Positions 17,924-27,339 of a stretch of DNA of 64,000 bases are shown in pieces; position 1 is the stretch's first letter, and each line of letters begins with the position of its first letter. Source of the stretch: Bradyrhizobium sp. PSBB068. GTDB taxonomy: Bacteria > Pseudomonadota > Alphaproteobacteria > Rhizobiales > Xanthobacteraceae. The translations under genes were made by a program, and so were the position numbers. The notes beneath the pieces were generated by a model that saw only the letters and a list, made by a program, of their open reading frames with translations, made no database searches and was not told the DNA's origin. The stretch spans positions 7,450,001-7,514,000 of the forward strand of contig CP069300.1 of the NCBI GenBank assembly GCA_016839165.1, written 5' to 3'.

Positions 17924-20900
17924 GCGAATCCAGCCCGCCGGAGAACGGCGCGACAGAACAGGTCCCGGCCCATGCCGCGTGGATGGCCGTCGACACGACG
18001 GTTAGTGCGGGACAGCACGATTTCGTCTTCTCGTGTGTGGGAGGACCGAATCTGTTTTTGAGCATCGCGGCCGGTGACTGGCTGCTTCTCTTCGATCCCG
18101 CTCAGTCCATCACTCGGGTTGGACGGCTCCTTCGTGTTCGATCGACCGAGACCGAAACCTCGTTCTATTTCGACAAGCTCCATACCGTCGCTTCACCCGC
18201 ACTCTTGAGCGGGTTGGGTCTCACCATCCCGGCAGGGCCGATCGGTCGTCTCTCTTGGGATGATTTCCTGCGCGCGGCGCAGTCGGTCGGTATTTCCGAC
18301 ATCGAAGCCGTGCCGCTCATCCAGAACGTCGTCTATGTGCGCGATCTGCTCGAAGTAGCCGTTCGTGACGATCTACTCGGTCCCGCCGGTGGCCCGCACG
18401 AGCTGATCAAGGACATGAGCGTCCGCGACCGCTATCTGGTAGGGAAGCTCGCGCCACGTCGGCCAGGTGACGGCGAGACGACTCCAGTCGAGCCAGCGGC
18501 AGCCGCAGACGAGGTCGGCGACATTGAGGATGAGCGAGCGGCGCCCATCCACGAGCCCGGCGCCGAATTCGCGAGTGCTTCCGGCCGCGTGGAGCCAGAG
18601 GACGATGCTCTCGACGAGATCGACACGACGAACAATCAATCCCTCGTGCCGTCCAGCATGGGGTTCACCTTCTGCGTCGCGCCGGGCGAGGAGTCGCTCG
18701 CCGTCGATGTTCGCTGGGGACGCTACGAGCGTGTCCCGAGCGACGAGCACGAAGTCGTCAAAACCCGGAAGAACCGGGCGACCGGCAAGGAGGAGGAGAC
18801 CAAGGTCAAGGTGTGGCGGCGCATCCCGTGCGGTGGTGTCGCGCCCTTGCTTCTGAACGACGGGCCGATAAGGCCCTCGACGCCCGACCGGGACCAGCCC
18901 GACGTCAGGCTGCAAGGCTCCGTCCGGACGAACGACCAGGGGGAGCGCCTCGTCACCCTGTTCCTCGTGAACGGTCAACTCGAGCCCGACGACAACAAGG
19001 ACCGCGCCTGGCTGTTCCAGCCGGAGATCTCCGTGACCGCGCCGGAACCCGCTGCGGGGAAGGCGATCTTCAGGCGACGCCCATCCAACGAAATCGTTGT
19101 CGACGATCCGGAACGCGATCGCTTGGCGCTGATCTATCGCAATCGGTTGGAGTTCGCCGTCGGCCACGGCGTGTCGGTCCACTCCGACGCGATGCCGGAA
19201 GATTCCGGGAAGGCTTGGCGGGTCCGCACGGAGATCATTCCGCGCTACGAAATCGCCGTGACGGAGACGCCGGGCCTCGACTTCGGCGATCGCCCGGCGA
19301 TGCGCCGGATGGTCGATGAAGGTTGGCTCGACATGAACCGCCTTGCTGAATTGGAACCGCAGGCGCTGCGCGATGCGCTGTCGTGCCTGGTCGACGACTA
19401 CGCCGTATGGATCGAGGAGCAACGTGCGCGCCTGAAGAGCGAGATCACGGGTTTCGACGATCCGGGCCGGGACGTGATCGTCCGATGCGAAGAAACCCTG
19501 CGCCGTCTTCGGGAAGGGATGAACACGCTCTTTACCGACGATGCGGCGCTGACGGCCTTTCGCTTCGCCAACAGGTCCATGGCGCTACAGCGCGTGCGGA
19601 GCCTCTATGCCCTCAAGCGGAGACGGGGGGAGACCACTGATATCGCGCAGATCGACATTCCGAGGAACCGATCTTGGCGTCCCTTCCAGTTGGCCTTCCT
19701 CTTGTTGTCGGTGCCGTCGCTGGCCGACCCGGCGCATCCAGATCGAACGAAGCCCGTCGAGGCCTTCGCCGACCTGCTGTGGTTCCCGACGGGTGGCGGC
19801 AAGACCGAAGCCTATCTAGGTGTGGCCGCCTTCGCCATGGGGATGCGTCGGTTGAAGAGCGACCTCGGTGGGCTTGACGCCTCACGCGGCCTCGCCGTGA
19901 TCATGCGATACACGCTGCGTCTGCTGACGCTCCAGCAATTCCAGCGCGCGGCCGCGCTGTTGTGCGCAATGGAGGTGATCCGTCGCGCGGACGAGAAGAC
20001 CTGGGGCAAGGAACCCTTCTCACTGGGACTGTGGGTCGGCAACAAGGTGACGCCGGGCCGAACCGAAGACGCTCACCAGGCGATCGAAGCGTTGCGCAAT
20101 GGTGATCGGAATCGTGCCGGCATCGCGTCGCCTGCGCAATTGACGAGCTGCCCATGGTGCGGCTCGGAGATCTCCGCTGGGCGCGACATCGAGGTCGACA
20201 GGGTTATCGGCCGGACTCTCATTCATTGCGGGGACAAGCTCGGCACCTGCGAATTCTCGCGGGCCGGCTCCAGCGGGCTCGCCCACCCCGGATTGCCGGT
20301 AAAGGTGGTCGACGAGGAGATCTACCATCGTCCTCCCACGATGATGATCGCTACCGTCGATAAGTTCGCCATGATGGCTTGGCGGCCAGAGGTCCGAACC
20401 CTCTTCGGTCGGGTCGATGAAGAATGCGAGCGCCACGGCTTGCTCTGGCCGGGGCACGATTGCGGTACGGGGCATCGCGCCCGCGGCGCTCATCCCCCGG
20501 CCAAGGTGAAACCCGTGCGAGCCGCTCTGCGGCCCCCCGATCTCATCATCCAGGACGAGTTCCACCTCATCAGCGGTCCCCTCGGCACCATGGTCGGCCT
20601 CTATGAAAGCGCCGTCGACGAGTTGAGCACCTGGCCTCTCGGCGATACGAAGGTTCGACCGAAGGTCGTGGCATCCACCGCGACCGTCCGGCGCGCCGAA
20701 GATCAAGTGCGCAACGTGTTCATGCGGCGCATTTCGGTCTTCCCGCCCTCCGGTCTCGACGTCGAGGATAACTTCTTCTCAGTCCAGCGGCCCATCGAAG
20801 AGAAGCCCGGCCGCCGCTACATGGGCATATGCGCGCCTGGCAGCTCTCGCCCTGCGGTGCTGATCCGAACGTACACGGCCTTCCTGACTGCGGCGCAGGC

Positions 20901-21939
20901 GCTCTTCGATCGTTTCGGTCCGGTCGCCGACCCTTACATGACGCTGGTCGGCTATTTCAATTCGCTGCGCGAATTGGGCGGAATGAAGCGCCTCGCCGAA
21001 GACGACGTCCAGACGCGATCCTTCCGCGTCAGCATGAGCCTCGTCGATCGGCCGGGCTTGTCGCAGCGGCGCGTAGACGACGTTCGCGAACTGACATCTC
21101 GTGTCTCTAGTCACGACATCCCGCGCTATCTCGATCAGCTCGAAATCCCCTTCAACGGGACGTTCGATCCCGCGGCGGGCAAATGGATCGAGAACCGGGC
21201 TCCGGGCGATCCGCGTCCGATCGACGTCGTCCTGGCCACCAACATGCTTTCGGTTGGGGTCGACGTGAATCGCCTCGGCGTGATGGTCGTCAACGGCCAG
21301 CCGAAGGGAACGGCCGAGTATATCCAGGCGACCAGCCGCGTCGGCCGCACGCCGCCGGGCTTGGTCGCCACCGTCCTCACCTGGGCGCGTCCGCGCGATC
21401 TCTCACACTATGAGACGTTCGAGCACTATCACGCGACCTTCTATCAGCACGTCGAAGCTCAATCCGTGACGCCATTCTCGCCGCGGGCATTGGACCGTGG
21501 CCTCACGGGCGCGATGCTGTCGATCATGCGAAACGCCTATGATCCCTTCGCGCCGAACACAGGGGCGGGCGCGATGAACAGCCCGAGTCGACCGGAGATG
21601 TTAACGACGATCGGTATCGTGGCCGAGCGGACGTGGGAAGTCACCGAGGATTCGGCAAAGAAATCGCTGACCGAACAGGAATTGAAGCAACGAGCAGATG
21701 ATTGGGCCAAAGAGGCGGGCGTCGGTGGCCGCACGCTCGTTTATCAGAAGTATGGCGCAGGCCCGACGGCGTATCCTCTTTTGGAAGCACCAGGCGTGAA
21801 GCCGTGGACGGATTGGACCGTCCCGATGTCGATGCGTGAGGTCGAGCCCGGCGTGAGGCTGGTGATGGAGGATTCTCGCTCGACGAGCGACCCCATCTGG
21901 CGAGCCCGAGTCACCCCAACGGACGGGAGTGACGCATGA
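17920..21939 (+). CDS. drmA: DISARM helicase-domain protein DrmA
   Basis: DrmA (1,339 residues) is one of the three core DISARM proteins. Walker A is FPTGGGKTEAY (about 622-632) and the Walker B variant is IIQDEFHL (about 877-884; DEFH instead of DEAH). A Superfamily 2 C-terminal domain has VDVNRLGVMVVNGQPK and QATSRVGR (about 1,113-1,147). The N-terminal 500 residues hold the family-specific region, with an acidic insert near 185-230. It overlaps both neighbours by 4 nt. In the known system DrmA pairs with DrmB to load on DNA with unmodified or 5'-overhang ends and recruit the other subunits. Confidence 0.92.
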   Translation: MSESSPPENGATEQVPAHAAWMAVDTTVSAGQHDFVFSCVGGPNLFLSIAAGDWLLLFDPAQSITRVGRLLRVRSTETETSFYFDKLHTVASPALLSGLGLTIPAGPIGRLSWDDFLRAAQSVGISDIEAVPLIQNVVYVRDLLEVAVRDDLLGPAGGPHELIKDMSVRDRYLVGKLAPRRPGDGETTPVEPAAAADEVGDIEDERAAPIHEPGAEFASASGRVEPEDDALDEIDTTNNQSLVPSSMGFTFCVAPGEESLAVDVRWGRYERVPSDEHEVVKTRKNRATGKEEETKVKVWRRIPCGGVAPLLLNDGPIRPSTPDRDQPDVRLQGSVRTNDQGERLVTLFLVNGQLEPDDNKDRAWLFQPEISVTAPEPAAGKAIFRRRPSNEIVVDDPERDRLALIYRNRLEFAVGHGVSVHSDAMPEDSGKAWRVRTEIIPRYEIAVTETPGLDFGDRPAMRRMVDEGWLDMNRLAELEPQALRDALSCLVDDYAVWIEEQRARLKSEITGFDDPGRDVIVRCEETLRRLREGMNTLFTDDAALTAFRFANRSMALQRVRSLYALKRRRGETTDIAQIDIPRNRSWRPFQLAFLLLSVPSLADPAHPDRTKPVEAFADLLWFPTGGGKTEAYLGVAAFAMGMRRLKSDLGGLDASRGLAVIMRYTLRLLTLQQFQRAAALLCAMEVIRRADEKTWGKEPFSLGLWVGNKVTPGRTEDAHQAIEALRNGDRNRAGIASPAQLTSCPWCGSEISAGRDIEVDRVIGRTLIHCGDKLGTCEFSRAGSSGLAHPGLPVKVVDEEIYHRPPTMMIATVDKFAMMAWRPEVRTLFGRVDEECERHGLLWPGHDCGTGHRARGAHPPAKVKPVRAALRPPDLIIQDEFHLISGPLGTMVGLYESAVDELSTWPLGDTKVRPKVVASTATVRRAEDQVRNVFMRRISVFPPSGLDVEDNFFSVQRPIEEKPGRRYMGICAPGSSRPAVLIRTYTAFLTAAQALFDRFGPVADPYMTLVGYFNSLRELGGMKRLAEDDVQTRSFRVSMSLVDRPGLSQRRVDDVRELTSRVSSHDIPRYLDQLEIPFNGTFDPAAGKWIENRAPGDPRPIDVVLATNMLSVGVDVNRLGVMVVNGQPKGTAEYIQATSRVGRTPPGLVATVLTWARPRDLSHYETFEHYHATFYQHVEAQSVTPFSPRALDRGLTGAMLSIMRNAYDPFAPNTGAGAMNSPSRPEMLTTIGIVAERTWEVTEDSAKKSLTEQELKQRADDWAKEAGVGGRTLVYQKYGAGPTAYPLLEAPGVKPWTDWTVPMSMREVEPGVRLVMEDSRSTSDPIWRARVTPTDGSDA

Positions 21940-23777
21940 GCAAGACACCCGTAGGCGAAATCCGGCCGAGCCAGCTCCTGTGGACCTACGGCCCTGGCGC
22001 GCTGGTCGATCTGCCCAATTTATCGGTCGTCACGATGGGGATCGACCGTTGGGAAAAGGATAGATGCCAGCCCATCCAAGAGGCACGCCTGCTGGCGAAC
22101 GTCCGCAGCGTTCTCGGGCCTCAAGTGGAATCGCTGCGTATGCCCCCGATCGGCGAGCGTGATGTCGTCGACCCGTTTTCTCCCGCAGCCCTGATCGGCG
22201 TTCCAGTGAAGCCGTTCCCGAGGTGGTTGCGTTGCGTGAAATGCGGGCTCCTTTCGCCGTTCGATGCCGGCTTATTCAAGCTGAAGGAAAACAGATACCG
22301 TCCGGAACTGACCCGTTTCGTCCATGAGGGCTGCCGGGGTTCGAACAACGATCAGCGAGCTCGTGACGCCGACGCCGTGCCGGCGCGCTTCCTGACGGCT
22401 TGTCGTGCCGGACATCTGGACGATTTCCCTTGGCACTGGTTCGTTCATGCTGGCCCCTCTGAATGTCGCGGCACCCTACGGTTCTTTGAAAGCGGTGCGT
22501 CGCTTCAAACCGAGAACCTCTGGGTCAAATGCGACGCCTGCGGCGCATCGAAGAACATGGCCCAGGCTTTCGGCCAGGCCGGCAGAGACAATTTGCCCGG
22601 GTGTCGCGGGAGGCATCCTCACATTGATCGTTTTGACGAAGATTGTGTCGAAGAACCTCGGGCGATTCTGCTCGGTGCGACAAACGGGTGGTTCCCGGTC
22701 ACGTTGTCGGTACTCGCCATCCCCCAGACGGGTAGTCCCTTGGCGCAACTCGTCGGGGACGGCTGGACCTTCTTCGAGGACGTTTCGTCGGCCGGCGAAG
22801 TCGGTTTCGTCGTCAAAACGCTGAAGAAGACGGCGCAGCTCCCTGGCATCGAGCAATTCACCAGCGACCAGATTTGGTCCGCCATCGAAGCCCACAGGAC
22901 GGGCGGCATGGATGTCGGCCAAAGCGACCTCAGAGAGCCGGAATGGCAGGTTCTGACGGCGGACGATCCGCCGACCGACTACCCGCATTTCATGAGCAAG
23001 AAGGTCGGGGTTCCGAAGGGCTTCGAAGCGGCTATCACACGCGTCTTGCTGTTGGAACGATTGCGCGAAGTGAATGCTCTGCTCGGCTTCACGCGCGTCG
23101 AGTCCCCCGATGAGGGATCGGGCGACGATGCCGCGCCGCGTGCTCCGCTGGGCCGTTCGGCGCCCGATTGGGTGCCGGCGACACAGGTTCATGGCGAGGG
23201 CATCTTCGTTCGCTTCGATGCCGACGCTCTGAAAGCATGGGCCGACCTGGATGCAGTCAAAGACGTCGATGCTCGCTTACGCACGGGGCATCGTGGGTGG
23301 CGCCAAAAGCGGAATCTCGATCCGAGACAAGGCTATCCGGGCGCGCGCTACGTATTGCTGCACACCCTGGCACACATGCTGATCAGAGAGCTGGCTCTCG
23401 AATGCGGATACAATGCCGCCAGTATTCGTGAACGGATCTACGCAGAAGTCGACGAGGCAAAAAATCAGGCCGGATTCCTCATCTACACGGCGGCGGCCGA
23501 TTCCGATGGAACTCTCGGAGGATTGGTCGAACTAGGTAAACCTGAAAATCTCGGGCGGCTGCTGCGCCAGGCCCTGGATCGCGCCCACGTCTGCGCTTCC
23601 GATCCTCTGTGCTCCGAGCACGACCCCAGCAAGGATCAATCGCTGCACGGAGCGGCTTGTCATGCTTGTTCCTTCGTGTCGGAAACGTCTTGTGAACGAG
23701 GCAATCGGCATCTCGACCGCGCGTTGGTGGTCCCCACGCTCGAAAACCAAACCGCCGCATTTTTCCGGACCTCGTGA
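21936..23777 (+). CDS. drmB: DISARM DUF1998 protein DrmB
   Basis: The 613-residue DUF1998 partner of DrmA has the HTLAHMLIREL segment of DUF1998 (about 475-485). Several cysteine pairs probably bind zinc: CVKC (about 99-102), CDAC (about 199-202), and a C-terminal cluster CHACSFVSETSCERGN (about 574-589). It forms the core complex with DrmA in DISARM. The gene overlaps drmA and drmC by 4 nt each, consistent with a stoichiometric complex. The sequence looks complete. Confidence 0.92.
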   Translation: MSKTPVGEIRPSQLLWTYGPGALVDLPNLSVVTMGIDRWEKDRCQPIQEARLLANVRSVLGPQVESLRMPPIGERDVVDPFSPAALIGVPVKPFPRWLRCVKCGLLSPFDAGLFKLKENRYRPELTRFVHEGCRGSNNDQRARDADAVPARFLTACRAGHLDDFPWHWFVHAGPSECRGTLRFFESGASLQTENLWVKCDACGASKNMAQAFGQAGRDNLPGCRGRHPHIDRFDEDCVEEPRAILLGATNGWFPVTLSVLAIPQTGSPLAQLVGDGWTFFEDVSSAGEVGFVVKTLKKTAQLPGIEQFTSDQIWSAIEAHRTGGMDVGQSDLREPEWQVLTADDPPTDYPHFMSKKVGVPKGFEAAITRVLLLERLREVNALLGFTRVESPDEGSGDDAAPRAPLGRSAPDWVPATQVHGEGIFVRFDADALKAWADLDAVKDVDARLRTGHRGWRQKRNLDPRQGYPGARYVLLHTLAHMLIRELALECGYNAASIRERIYAEVDEAKNQAGFLIYTAAADSDGTLGGLVELGKPENLGRLLRQALDRAHVCASDPLCSEHDPSKDQSLHGAACHACSFVSETSCERGNRHLDRALVVPTLENQTAAFFRTS

Positions 23778-24538
23778 TGGGATCGCTCTTGGATGCGGTC
23801 GCGGAGTTGGCGGCCCTACTTTCACCATCGAAGATCGAAGCGATCGCGTCACGACTGCGAGGCGCGTCCCCGTTGGCTCGGGAACAAGACCTACAGCAAA
23901 TCGTCGGTACGCCGGTTGCCCGAGCGGCCTTGGGATCGTTCGTGACGGCGTGGCAGGATACTGCGTTGTCCGGAGACGTCGTGGCCGGAATGCTGTTGGC
24001 CGCGGCCCATACTCGGCAGCGGGTGCAACGAGATTCTAACGTCGAACTCGTCTGGACGGGGCCGACGACACCGTTCGTTGCGACCCGCCGCACTGAGCAG
24101 GTGCTCCTGGACCTCATTCAGCATGCGACGCGAGAACTCTTCATCGTGAGCTTCGTCGCCTACGACGTTCCGTCAGTCATAGTCGCGATCAACGCGGCCA
24201 TCGAACGAGGGGTCGACACTCGCATCCTCGTCGAAGCGTCACTGACTCAAGGTGGCAGTTTGCTCGTCAATCCGGTTTCGACAATGAAAAACGCCGTTCC
24301 TTCAGCCAAATTGTATGTTTGGACCGATCGCCCGCATCCGTTCACCAATGGTCGGGTTCACGCGAAAGTGGCCGTTGCTGACGACAACGCTGCGTTCTTG
24401 ACGAGCGCCAACCTTACTGGCCACGCGCTCGAAAAGAACATGGAAGCAGGAGTTCTGATCACAGGTGGCCATGTCCCTTCGAATTTGCGCAACCACCTGC
24501 ACGCATTGATCGAGACGAAGGTCATCTGCCCGACTTGA
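23774..24538 (+). CDS. drmC: DISARM phospholipase D-like nuclease DrmC
   Basis: This 254-residue PLD-superfamily protein closes the operon. One HKD catalytic motif, HAKVAVADD...TSANLTG, lies at about 196-217. A single HKD per chain implies a dimeric nuclease like Nuc. In DISARM systems DrmC is conserved but reported as not always needed for protection. No clear hairpin terminator follows the stop codon. Confidence 0.9.
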   Translation: MMGSLLDAVAELAALLSPSKIEAIASRLRGASPLAREQDLQQIVGTPVARAALGSFVTAWQDTALSGDVVAGMLLAAAHTRQRVQRDSNVELVWTGPTTPFVATRRTEQVLLDLIQHATRELFIVSFVAYDVPSVIVAINAAIERGVDTRILVEASLTQGGSLLVNPVSTMKNAVPSAKLYVWTDRPHPFTNGRVHAKVAVADDNAAFLTSANLTGHALEKNMEAGVLITGGHVPSNLRNHLHALIETKVICPT

Positions 24539-25003
24539 AACGCCAATCGCCAATTCGACGGAGATTGGTCCATCCGGACGACAGCCGCTCTCCCGCGCGG
24601 ATGGAATGTGTAGACCCGTCGGACCGATCGGCTGATTGGTAGTCGTCGCGCCGCCAATTGGTAGTCACCTGGAGGTTTCGATCCAATAGACCCTTGAGGG
24701 GAAAGCCTTGTATGGGGAATTCCTTGTCAAGGCTCGCTGGGCGGTCGTCCGATCTGAATCCGAGGGGAGCTCGCTGTCGGGCACGATAGTCGCACCGCAA
24801 CCTTGTATTCGGTTGGCCTTGCGGGCCTGGACCATGAAGCAGCCATTCGCTTCGAGTGCGAGGCTCCGAGGCGGCGGGCACATTCTTCCCTCGGCATATT
24901 GGCCACGGCGTTCCTCGTGTCACCGCCACCTCGGATCTGATCGACGACGTCCGCGCCTGCGATCGCCGTCAAACTCTGTCGTTCCTGGGGGTCTGCGCCT
25001 CCC
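24539..25003. other. Gene-free junction between DISARM operon and IS110
   Basis: These 465 bases hold no convincing gene. Short minus-strand frames ending near 24,665 and 24,727 have protein-like stretches but are in different phases and lack a ribosome site, so a decayed gene is possible. A 10-bp direct repeat lies at 24,635-24,666. No tRNA-like att sequence was found that would mark a second island boundary. Confidence 0.5.
24635..24666. repeat. Direct repeat ATTGGTAGTC, two copies
   Basis: ATTGGTAGTC occurs at 24,635-24,644 and 24,657-24,666, a spacing of 22 bp (two helical turns). It could be a protein-binding site pair or a remnant of a mobile end; no further copy was noticed nearby. 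Confidence 0.4.
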
Positions 25004-26161
25004 TCAAGCCGCGCGCAGGACTATGCCGTCCGGCACGGCGCCGGTGGTCACCAATCGCCAGAAGGCGATCAGCAGCTTGCGGGCCAGGGCGACGATCATC
25101 TTTTTGCGCCCTGTCGGCGCTGCCTCGGTTCGGAAGCGATACCAGGCCGCCAGACCGCTGCCCTTCTGGAACATCAGGAACCGCCAGGCCAACTGGATGA
25201 GGCCGCGGCGCACGCGGGCGTTGCCGGACTTGGCCAGGCCCTTCTCACGTCGTCGGGCGCCGCTCTCGTCCGGCGAGCCGGTCAGACCGGCGTAGCGCGC
25301 GACGGCCCGCCGATCGCGCAGCGGCCGCGACAGGACCTCCTGGACCAGCATGTCGGCGGTCTCAAGCCCGACGCCGACGACACGGGCCAGAAGCACAACC
25401 ATGGCGTTGGACCGCGACTGCGGTGCTTGCTGTAGGCGGGCCAGCCGATCGCGCTCAATAGCCTCGATCTGCTCGCGCACTACGGCCAGGCGGGCGAGAT
25501 CACGGCGGATCTCGTCCAGCGTGTTGGGCGGCAGGGCACTGCCCTCCGGCGTGACCAAGGTCTCCAGCTGCTTGGCCGCCCGACGCAGCGCCGGGTTAAA
25601 GCCGCGCACGCCGAGCCGAAGTAGGCCAGACTTGACGCTGTTGATGATCCGGGTCCGCTCGCCGACGAGGCTCTCGCGCTCGCGGCTTGGCCGCTTGGCG
25701 TCCTCCTCCTCGAGGCTTGGGATAGCGACCATGCTGCAGTGGCCGCGCTCGCCGCGCAGCCAGCCGAAGAACACCCGCATGAGCATGGCCGAGTCCAACC
25801 GGTCGGTCTTCGAGCGGCGATGCTCGCGCGACACTGCCACGCTAGTCGGATGGATGACGTGGGTTTCAATGCCTCGAGCCTGCAACCACCTGGCCAACCA
25901 GAACCCGTCGCGGCCGGCCTCGTAGGCAACGATCATCCGACCGATCTGTCGACCGGCGGCCTCGGCCTCGATCCGCCATCGCGTCAGCAACTGCCCCAGC
26001 GCCGCCGGATCGGGGTCCAGCTTCTTCAGCGGCCGGCGGGCGACGCCCGGTAATGTGCCGGCGACCAACCAGCTCGTGTTACTCAGCTCGATCACTGCGA
26101 CCACTGCGGACTCTTGGTCAAAGGCCACAAGCGAGCGGCTCAGATCATCGACCGGCTTCAT
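25004..26161 (-). mobile_element. IS110-family insertion sequence (ends not defined)
   Basis: The element is represented by a complete transposase gene. IS110 elements usually lack terminal inverted repeats and target duplications, and none are visible, so only the gene span is given. It lies exactly between the defence cargo and the start of the conserved ICE backbone. Confidence 0.75.
25004..26161 (-). CDS. IS110-family transposase
   Basis: The 385-residue DEDD transposase has an N-terminal RuvC-like domain with EAGRD (about 62) and KTDRLDS (about 119-125). The C-terminal Transposase_20 domain has the helix-hairpin region VVGVGLETADML and RYAGLTGSPDESG with its candidate serine (about 275-310). 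The first acidic position reads VIELS instead of the usual GIDVS, so glutamate replaces aspartate; I recall this from a rhizobial IS110 subgroup. The frame is intact, so the element may be active. IS110 recombinases can use an element-encoded bridge RNA to choose targets. Confidence 0.9.
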   Translation of the reverse strand: MKPVDDLSRSLVAFDQESAVVAVIELSNTSWLVAGTLPGVARRPLKKLDPDPAALGQLLTRWRIEAEAAGRQIGRMIVAYEAGRDGFWLARWLQARGIETHVIHPTSVAVSREHRRSKTDRLDSAMLMRVFFGWLRGERGHCSMVAIPSLEEEDAKRPSRERESLVGERTRIINSVKSGLLRLGVRGFNPALRRAAKQLETLVTPEGSALPPNTLDEIRRDLARLAVVREQIEAIERDRLARLQQAPQSRSNAMVVLLARVVGVGLETADMLVQEVLSRPLRDRRAVARYAGLTGSPDESGARRREKGLAKSGNARVRRGLIQLAWRFLMFQKGSGLAAWYRFRTEAAPTGRKKMIVALARKLLIAFWRLVTTGAVPDGIVLRAA

Positions 26162-26328
26162 CGGGGGCGTCTCCGTGGGGGTGAAAGATGCGACGATGCT
26201 CTCAGATCTTCAGCACCGGCCCCATAGCTTCTTCCCCTGCGGCCGAGCCGAGGTCTCTGCCGACCCCTTCTGCGGGGCAGGCCGCCCCGCAACGCCCCGC
26301 CGAGAGTGAGAGTGCGGACGGGATTTGC
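26162..26328 (-). other. Non-coding stretch upstream of IS110 transposase, possible bridge RNA region
   Basis: About 165 bases between the transposase start and the ardC leader hold no gene. In the IS110 group the bridge RNA is encoded upstream of the transposase in the left end, so this is where one would be. The part nearest ardC (from about 26,280; purine repeats GAGAGTGAGAG) more likely belongs to the ICE backbone. No bridge RNA loops were identified by eye. Confidence 0.25.
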
Positions 26329-26377
26329 CGTGACGGGTTGAGGGCTGGGAGAGAGGCTCCCGGCGCCCGTCGCGGAG
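26329..26377 (+). promoter_or_regulatory. Structured leader of ardC
   Basis: A 9-bp outer stem, CGTGACGGG (26,329-26,337) with CCCGTCGCG (26,366-26,374), encloses an 8-bp hairpin, GCTGGGAG (26,344-26,351) with CTCCCGGC (26,357-26,364), loop AGAGG. The ribosome site GGAG (26,374-26,377) abuts the outer stem 7 bp before the start codon. The same plan precedes the parB-like gene with compensating base changes. It recalls the radC RNA class described upstream of antirestriction and other DNA-binding protein genes; that link is from memory. Confidence 0.65.
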
Positions 26378-26384
26378 ACCCGCG

Positions 26385-27335
26385 ATGTCCAAGCACCGCC
26401 ACGAGGCCGGCCCTGGCCGCGCCAGCCTGTACGACGAGATCACCACAAAGATTATCAGCGAGTTGGAGGCTGGCTCCCTGCCTTGGGTCCAGCCCTGGGG
26501 AACGGCGGCGGCGAAGGCGCCGCTCGCCATGCCTAAGAATGCCGTTACCGGCAGACAGTATTCGGGGATTAACGTCTTGATCCTCTGGGGCGCCGTGATC
26601 GAGCACGGCTTCTCCGCCCAGAGTTGGCTTACCTTTCGCCAGGCGCTTGCGCTCGGCGGCAACGTGCGCAAGGGCGAACACGGCACCACCGTCGTCTATG
26701 CCGACCGCTTCACGCCCCAGGACGAAAAGCGGCGCGCCCGCGAGACCGGCGAGGAGGCGGCCGCGATCCCGTTCCTGAAGCGATTCACCGTCTTCAACGC
26801 TGCCCAATGCGAGAACCTGCCGGCCGAGATTGCTGCCGCTGCGCCACCGCCGCCACCGGACCTGATCGAACCGAGGGTCGAGGCGCTGATCCGGGCGACC
26901 GGCATCGACTTCCGCATCGGCGGCAACCGCGCCTTCTACGCGCCGGGCCCGGACTTCGTGATGGTGCCGCCGCCACAGGCCTATTTCGAGCCGATCAACT
27001 GGCACCGGACGGCCCTCCACGAAGTCGGCCACGCCAGCGGCCATTCCTCCCGCCTCAATCGCGACCTGACCGGGTCCTTCGGCACCAAGAAGTATGCGTT
27101 CGAAGAGTTGATCGCCGAGATGAACGCCGCCTTCTGCTGCGCCTCGCTCGGCATCATCCCGACCGTGCGCCATGCCGACTATATCGGCTCATGGCTCGAG
27201 GTGCTGCGCGAGGATAACCGCGCCATCGTGCGCGCGGCGTCGCAGGCGAGCAAGGCGGCTGACTGGATCCTGAGCTTTCTGCCCGATCACGACCGCGTCC
27301 TCGGCGAGGCTGATAGTGAACGAGCGGCGGCGTGA
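26385..27335 (+). CDS. ardC: ArdC-type antirestriction protein (zincin-like)
   Basis: This 316-residue ArdC family protein protects incoming conjugative DNA from host restriction. The N-terminal ssDNA-binding domain (about 10-130; YSGINVLILW and HGTTVVYADRF are typical) is followed by a metallopeptidase-like domain with HEVGHASGHSSRL (about 212-224) and the third ligand Glu in FEELIAEM (about 240). It is the first backbone gene and would be expressed early after entry. It is preceded by a structured leader and followed by a minus-strand TIR-like gene, which separates it from parB. A Pro-rich insert (AAAPPPPPD) links the two domains. Confidence 0.88.
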   Translation: MSKHRHEAGPGRASLYDEITTKIISELEAGSLPWVQPWGTAAAKAPLAMPKNAVTGRQYSGINVLILWGAVIEHGFSAQSWLTFRQALALGGNVRKGEHGTTVVYADRFTPQDEKRRARETGEEAAAIPFLKRFTVFNAAQCENLPAEIAAAAPPPPPDLIEPRVEALIRATGIDFRIGGNRAFYAPGPDFVMVPPPQAYFEPINWHRTALHEVGHASGHSSRLNRDLTGSFGTKKYAFEELIAEMNAAFCCASLGIIPTVRHADYIGSWLEVLREDNRAIVRAASQASKAADWILSFLPDHDRVLGEADSERAAA

Positions 27336-27339
27336 CGGG

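Noticed and set aside
7265..24538. Class 2 DISARM
   Set aside because: A C5 methylase is present, but drmE is absent, whereas drmD and drmMI, which define class 1, are present.
8753..24538. BREX system
   Set aside because: The large methylase resembles PglX in size, but brxC, pglZ and brxL genes are missing and drmA/drmB/drmC are clear.
24665..24972. Small minus-strand genes between drmC and IS110
   Set aside because: Protein-like stretches occur in different phases, without ribosome sites or a recognisable family; at best a decayed gene.
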